A stretch of DNA of 64,000 nt from positions 44,206,691 through 44,270,690 of the forward strand of contig NC_067198.1 of NCBI RefSeq assembly GCF_000699445.3, given 5' to 3'. The position numbers and the translations under genes were made by a program. Every line of letters starts with the position of its first letter. The stretch's first letter is position 1. The DNA comes from Schistosoma haematobium. Lineage: Eukaryota; Platyhelminthes; Trematoda; Strigeidida; Schistosomatidae. The notes beneath the pieces were generated by a model. The model searched no databases, had not been told where the DNA came from, and worked only from the letters and a program-made list of their open reading frames with translations. Below are positions 58,711 to 64,000 of the stretch, one piece after another.

Positions 58711-59999
58711 AACTAATTTGCTGGATGATTTACTGTTGTTGTGCGTACAATGTATGTTTTTTCAATCGGACTGGCCGTTTATATTTCCTACAAACCACTC
58801 CCAAAGTGTGTTGTTTAAAGACGAAGCATATTAGATTCAGAAAATCATTAGACATTTAGTCCCAATTGCCTCTGCCAAATATTTGTAAGTATCATTAAGC
58901 TAATTATAGTAAATTCTTATGGAACCTTTATAACTCGTCATATTCTTAACTGAAGTTCCATAGGTAGTCTTAACTTTAAACTTGTCTTGCTGGCCAAGGT
59001 AATTGTTTTTTAACTGTTAAATACTTCATCAACCTGCATGTTAACCTAACCTACACATGAGTTGTATTATGTCTTCTCCATGTCATTTGAATTTTATAAT
59101 TATTTGAACCGCCTTCGAAGTTTTCCACTAAATCCATCATAGTCGTTATTGTTATACGTCTTTGTGTCTAAAAAGACTTTTAACATAGGTACGTAAATGA
59201 AGTAACCTTGCTAAGGTAACTTACTACACTAGCATAATAACTAAACTAACACGTAATTGTTAGCCGCGTTCAGAACAAAACATTTGAGCGTATTATTAAA
59301 ATTGATACTATGTAGGTGAATATTTTTGTATCGCAATTAGTGATATGATCAGGCACCTCGAATTCGTCAACGCTACAAATTTCTAGTAATTTTGAATCAC
59401 CTAAAGCAACAGTATTTATTTCCCACTGGCTAATCCTCAATCAACAGTATGATTAGCTACTCATGATGGTTTCAGGCGATCGTCATACAGCATTGTCGTG
59501 GCCCACTTTACGTTGACGAGGATTGCGTTAACCATCAGCTTGCGTCAAAATCGCAACTCGCGATTGATACCTAGTGAGGATTTCCCTCTCATTGAATCGG
59601 CATATCGTGTTTGCATTGCTGACTTTATCGCTAAATGTGAATGTTATAACAGGAATTTATTGGAAAGAATAATTACAAGAAAAAAGAGAGATCACTACCA
59701 CACGCCTCTCTCCATCGCATGCAATTGGTTGATGTGCTTCGGTTATTCTGGATCTCAAAGATGATTGGGAAACTGTTCGACATTAAGTGATCCAACTGCT
59801 GAGTGATTTGGTAAGAGCCAAGTGATTTCTCACTGGCACTACCATTATTATTACTATTATTAATGGCTTTATTCAATATTATATCTTAGTACAATATAGA
59901 ATCTTCGGCACAGGGTTTTTAAACTTGTTTCTTACAGTGGCAAAGTCAAAATAAATTATAATAAAAGGTTTAAAATGAACCCGAAATACTGTACAACTT
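58711..59999. other. No recognised gene
   Basis: AT-rich DNA with an ATT-type trinucleotide tract at about 59842-59863. The 88-codon ORF at 59498-59764 was not recognised and overlaps nothing known. Confidence 0.4.
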
Positions 60000-60081
60000 T
60001 TAAAAAAGAGACATGTTTAGAATGCAGGTTATTGACTAGGTCAACTCTAACAACCTACTCGTCACAGAGTATATTTGTTAG

Positions 60082-61768
60082 TTAAGGTATTATAGAACTT
60101 TTATACTTTTGCTTGCGTGCATCGATTTTAATGTAATTACGTCTCGTTCTACCAGAAGATATACAAAGAGAAAGATAAGAGTGAAGCGGAGGTTTAGTAT
60201 CTGATAAAATAACACCTGCCGGGAGTTTGCATGACTTTGGATGTCTATCCACAACCACATTAATTATGACCTCGAAAGATTCACCACACATCTTACTAAC
60301 TGCGTTCAGCACTCTCCGCAATACAGCGAAGTCTTTCCTCAAAAGCCCAGCAAAGAATAATGGGGAAAAGTAAAGAATAATAGGTAATATGAAAGAATTG
60401 ACAAATTCTCTTTATGTAGTAAGTCAGACGGAAAACCTTCTTTGATAACAATAAAACGTGGGAAGACCAAGACAGATCAGAGGAAAAGGTGACACCAAGA
60501 TAATTGACCTTCGACACTGTGTTTATCAAAGAGTCTCCGATGGTACAAGCACTATGGGATCTCAACATAATGTTTAGATGCCGTTCATGTCCCATGCTAA
60601 TGTTCACAGCTTGATATTTGGACAGATTAAGTATGAGACCATTACCAACAGACCAACAATCAATACGAGACAAAAATCCATTCATTTCTATGAGAAGTAA
60701 AGAGGAAGAGATAGGCATACATACAGTGAGATCATCCGCATATTTCACAAAAGTGTTTTCTGTGGAGGATGGCAGATTATTCAGAAAAAAGAGAAAAGAA
60801 GAGGTGAAAAAACAGCTCCTTGTGGTACACCTTCATGAGACAGCAGAGACTCTGAACACTTTCCTCCAAATACAGTGTGCTGTTCCCTTTCAGAGGTAGG
60901 AACATAGCCAGTTGGTTATCCAGCTGTTAGTGTTGATGTTGATTTACTTGTTAAGCAAACGTTGTCTTGGTATAGAATCAAAAGCTGAAGTATAGCCCAG
61001 AAAAGCGCATCGAATATACTTCTTACCCTTTTCTAAGTTGAACACTATATTGTGATGCAGAACAACAACAGCATCTAAGGTGCTTCTTTTGCATCTGTAA
61101 GCAAACTGATACGGATCAATATGCTCTTTTGTCGCAGGCTGAAGTGGAAGTATTAATAATTTTTCCATGGTTTTGAGGAAGGATGAAGTTATTGCAATAG
61201 GTCTAACTTTCACATTCCTATCACCATACACTTTCTTGAGTACAGGGATTGTCTTCATCTTCCTCCACATTTCCGGCATGATATTAGATGAGAAGGATCT
61301 GTTAAAGATAATCGTGAATGGATAAGATAGGACGTCAGCACGTTTCTTAAAAAGGCGGTTTGGGATACCATCAGGTCCCAAACATCGGGATGAATTAGGT
61401 GACTGGAGACATCTTCGGACATCAGTTTCAGTGAAACTAGGAACACAGCTATTCTATAAACCGGTGGATAAAGAGAGCATCACATCAGGTGGCTGACGTA
61501 CAAAAGACTTATTTAAGTCATAAAAATTCAGCTGGCTATCGCTCCTAAACTCTCTTTCACCTGTAAGTTCTTTATAGAGTTTCCACATACTTGGAGAGTT
61601 TTCGCAAGACAATAGTTTTCGAGTAAACATAGAGTTGAGACGTCTAATCTCTAGGTTTATCAGACCATTTAGCTCACGAACTTCATTGGAGTTTCTCTCC
61701 TTGTACATTCTTTCTTTCACCCTCCGTAGTCGTTTTAGTTGTGAAGATGTAAGTCGATCAAAACTCAC
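60082..61768 (-). pseudogene. Reverse transcriptase and C-terminus of the L2/CR1-like LINE, frame-broken
   Basis: Segments: connector FDRLTSSQLKRLRRVKERMY, then LYKELTGEREF (61768-61454). A frame break follows. RT: MGPDGIPNRLFKKRADVL, MKTIPVLKK, RPIAITSSFLKTMEKLL, DPYQFAYRCKRSTLDA, and CAFLGYTSAFDSIPRQRLL, where the usual FLDYxxAF catalytic Asp is Gly (61381-60944). Next frame: KYADDLTV (YADD), VNYLGVTFSSDLSWSSHV (60748-60296). C-terminus LLRKDFAVLRRVLNAVSKMC, then SSGRTRRNYIKIDARKQKY (60342-60082). The first catalytic Asp loss alone would abolish activity. Confidence 0.85.
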
Positions 61769-61867
61769 AGAAATTGTTTCAGTGAGACAACAAATATCAA
61801 AACAGAATTTGAGGTAACAGGTGATAACATCAGTAGTGATTTCCAGTGAGTCATCTGTAAATAATTC

Positions 61868-62770
61868 TCAGTTAGTCGTATGAAACATGTTTTTCAGATT
61901 TTGGATGCTTTCGTCTGAGTAATTCCTATATTTGACTTTCTTGGTTTGATGTAAGAGTGTACTCTTCCCATGCTTTCCATATACTTTAGGTAGAACACGA
62001 ATTATATAGTGATCTGAGCTAGACAATGGAGCACGTTTACGAGTCACATATATACACACATCATTAATGAAAACGAAGTCTAAATGAGCATCCAAACGAG
62101 TAGGAAAATCTACGAAGTTTTGGCGACCTAGTGATGTAAGGAAGCTACAGTCACATGAATTGAAATCACCACATACAACTGAAAGTGAATCACTGAAGGC
62201 AGTAACAGCGAACTCAGTGAATTCATCAGCGAAAACAGATAGCACAGATGATGTGCAGTCTGGAGTCACGTAGATATTGGTAACATAAATATGTTTGTAT
62301 TTATTCAGATGTTTTGGACGACATCTTAGAGTTAGACAGTCGATAAAGTCATTTGAAAACTTAAAACACACAAACGATGATCGGCACCAGTTTACGTTTA
62401 AAAACGTAGCTACACCGCCGACACATCTCTTTTTATTGTTTGATCGATCCTGACGATAAATTTTGAAATCCAGAAGTGATGCTAGGCAATCGTCCTGTAA
62501 GTCATTTAACCAAGATTCTTGAATTGTGATGACACCACAGTCAAGATACATATTTTGACTTAGTAGGAATCGCAGATAGTCCACTTTGTTGATAAGTGAT
62601 CGACAGTTAGAATTTAGCAGCTCGGAAATCGACATACGAATAATGTTCATTCTCCTTAACGCATATTGCCAACCACGATGCTTTTTATGGTACTTTTTTG
62701 TAACTTGTGCAGCGAAAGGTTGTAGGCTTTTCATGAACGTGCCTGTATAGGTTATGCGATTGATGGACAT
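61868..62770 (-). pseudogene. APE-type endonuclease of the L2/CR1-like LINE, uninterrupted
   Basis: A 300-codon open frame. Visible motifs: LLNSNCRSLINKVDYLRFLL (N-x-x-S start of the domain), GVITIQESWLND with the catalytic Glu, GGVATFLN, VVCGDFNSCDCSF (GDFN motif), HLDFVFIND, and SSDHYIIRV (S-D-H catalytic end). All principal AP-endonuclease motifs are present, so the domain could fold; it belongs to a broken element. Confidence 0.88.
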
Positions 62771-62980
62771 AATGAGACGTTAAAACAAAATGAAAAAACA
62801 GATAAGTTGTTGAAATAATTAGATGGTAGTGACAGGTAGCCTAGATATTCAAGCAGGCGGCCGTTCCAACGATACAACCGTTTGTGGCACAAGACCGAAG
62901 ATCCATTTAAAATTAAGGCCCTTCCGACCTCATGAAGGGACCACTGCGACCGAAAAAATATTCTAACAATCACTCTGAAG

Positions 62981-63699
62981 TGTTTTATTGATCAGTATTG
63001 CTATTACTTTAATTTTCTATCCCGCAATGAGTTTAAGTCACATCATTTTCCATATTGACTTGGTCTACTGTAGCAGTCACTGATGTAGTTCGTAAAGACC
63101 CTTGATGAACACATTGTGTTGTGAAGGGAATAATGCATTTACTACATAGACGAATGTTGCGCAATAGATGATCATGCCTGTATGACTGAGGAAAGAATTT
63201 TACATTACCTCTCACCCTGTGTCAAACGAGTGGTGTCAATCCTTCGAGTTTTGTATATTTAAATCTAAGCATCGTGTTGTTAGGATTCAGTGTTACTTCA
63301 CCGTCACTATGTGTTGTTAGTCCTTTCTGTAAAATGCAACTTAGGAAAAGTTTGGGTTACTGAATACTGGTTAGATGAAATCTCGACATCTGTGGGCCGG
63401 AAACGTATGCTTTCAATTTCAGAAGATTTTATGGATAAATGCTTGTTGAGAAATTTGCAGAATGCCTGAAATTGGATGCCACTAAGAAGTGCTGGGTAAA
63501 TCCAAGTCGTTTGGCTGGAAAATCGTGCTAATTAAAGTGCTCCAGCATACCACTGTCATTCTTCCTGTAAGCAGATTACCTCCCTAGTCACCTATTTTTA
63601 TTGCTCTCCCTATATTCTTACAATATAGAAATATAAAAAGCTGTAAAACAAAATCCAGAAAATGGTTAAGAACATTGGAGTGATCTCCAAAAATTATCC
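62981..63699. other. Unassigned; possible ORF1 remnant of the adjacent LINE
   Basis: A 60-codon minus-strand frame at 63215-63033 has a Cys-containing piece (LCSKCIIPFTTQC) that could belong to an ORF1 upstream of the L2/CR1-like LINE. Unproven. Confidence 0.3.
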
Positions 63700-63950
63700 G
63701 AGTGGTCCAGGACTTGGTAATTGCCAAAAAATGCATCCAAACACACCACATTTCATTTTGGTCACCATTGTTCAGATACATACACGGTAAATAATGTTCA
63801 GCTATACTTTGTTAGGACTCACAATTACCTAGGAACTGTCAGTCGGGACAATAGAGCCACTACTGTTTTCCGTGTGACAGCTGACGGGAGATGTGAAACC
63901 CTTTGTTCAGTGGTTAGAACATGTAAACCACCAACTTAGGCAAACTGAGC
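63700..63950 (+). pseudogene. CR1-like reverse transcriptase fragment
   Basis: TTFHFGHHCSDTYTVNNVQL, then TRTHNYLGTVSRDN-like text, matches the pattern HxGxxxxxxxYxxxxxxL...DLGxxxSxD after the RT palm of CR1 elements (compare SHKDLGVAVSHDLKTTAHC at 52.6 kb). Short and probably truncated by the window's end or by degeneration. Confidence 0.45.
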
Positions 63951-64000
63951 CGACGTACGCGAGCCCACTTGAGTTGGGCATGTATGGCGTAACCTCTTTG

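Larger units (their letters stand above)
60000..62980 (-). mobile_element. Near full-length L2/CR1-like LINE, minus orientation
   Basis: About 2.9 kb with an intact-looking endonuclease ORF and a reverse transcriptase in a few frames, followed by a C-terminal domain to about 60082. 62980-62771 is probably 5' UTR or the end of an upstream ORF. It is the most complete LINE here by domain content. Only a handful of frameshifts separate it from a continuous ORF, but the catalytic site is damaged. Confidence 0.85.

Overview
The window looks like a piece of a schistosome (blood fluke, genus Schistosoma) genome. It is AT-rich, carries many simple repeats, has tiny introns beside very long ones, and is crowded with retroelements of kinds known from schistosomes: Sm-alpha SINEs carrying hammerhead ribozymes, RTE- and CR1/L2-like non-LTR elements, and Penelope-like elements (PLEs). 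Family assignments come from reading motifs, not from a database search; the species cannot be fixed.

Host genes are few. The clear one is a tetraspanin on the minus strand, with four exons recognised between 41478 and 49167, all joined in phase 0. They encode the end of TM1 through TM3, the large extracellular loop with its CCG signature, and the start of TM4. The first and last exons were not found. One exon carries a one-base excess in a run of five A, which breaks the frame. Two weaker candidates are a 149-codon ORF at 31182-31631 (+) with a polyA signal, and a well-bounded single exon at 3481-3630 (-).

Layout: 1-3100, a SINE relic and a 1.9-kb (GATA)n/(TATC)n array; 3.1-13.3 kb, an orphan exon, an Sm-alpha copy and LINE 3' ends; 13.3-31 kb, SINEs, PLE units, a 3'-truncated LINE and fold-back elements; 31-41 kb, the candidate small gene, solo LTR and SINEs; 41-50 kb, the tetraspanin gene with introns full of retroelement debris; 50-64 kb, mostly degenerate LINEs, including a long RTE copy (56.5-58.7 kb, +) and a nearly full-length L2/CR1-like copy (60-63 kb, -).

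The most interesting layer is RNA-based. At least three repeat families carry hammerhead ribozyme cores: Sm-alpha; a second tRNA-derived SINE, here called SINE-B, whose copy at 37136-37191 has an intact core; and PLE terminal-repeat units. One PLE unit is a solo 153-bp insertion with a 13-bp target duplication. Several copies from all three families are inverted or fold-back structures. A further SINE-like family (SINE-C) appears to be built from the 5' leader of a LINE; one 475-bp copy at 29296-29770 is bounded by a 12-13 bp target duplication. Names SINE-B, SINE-C and LINE-B are local labels used only in this report.
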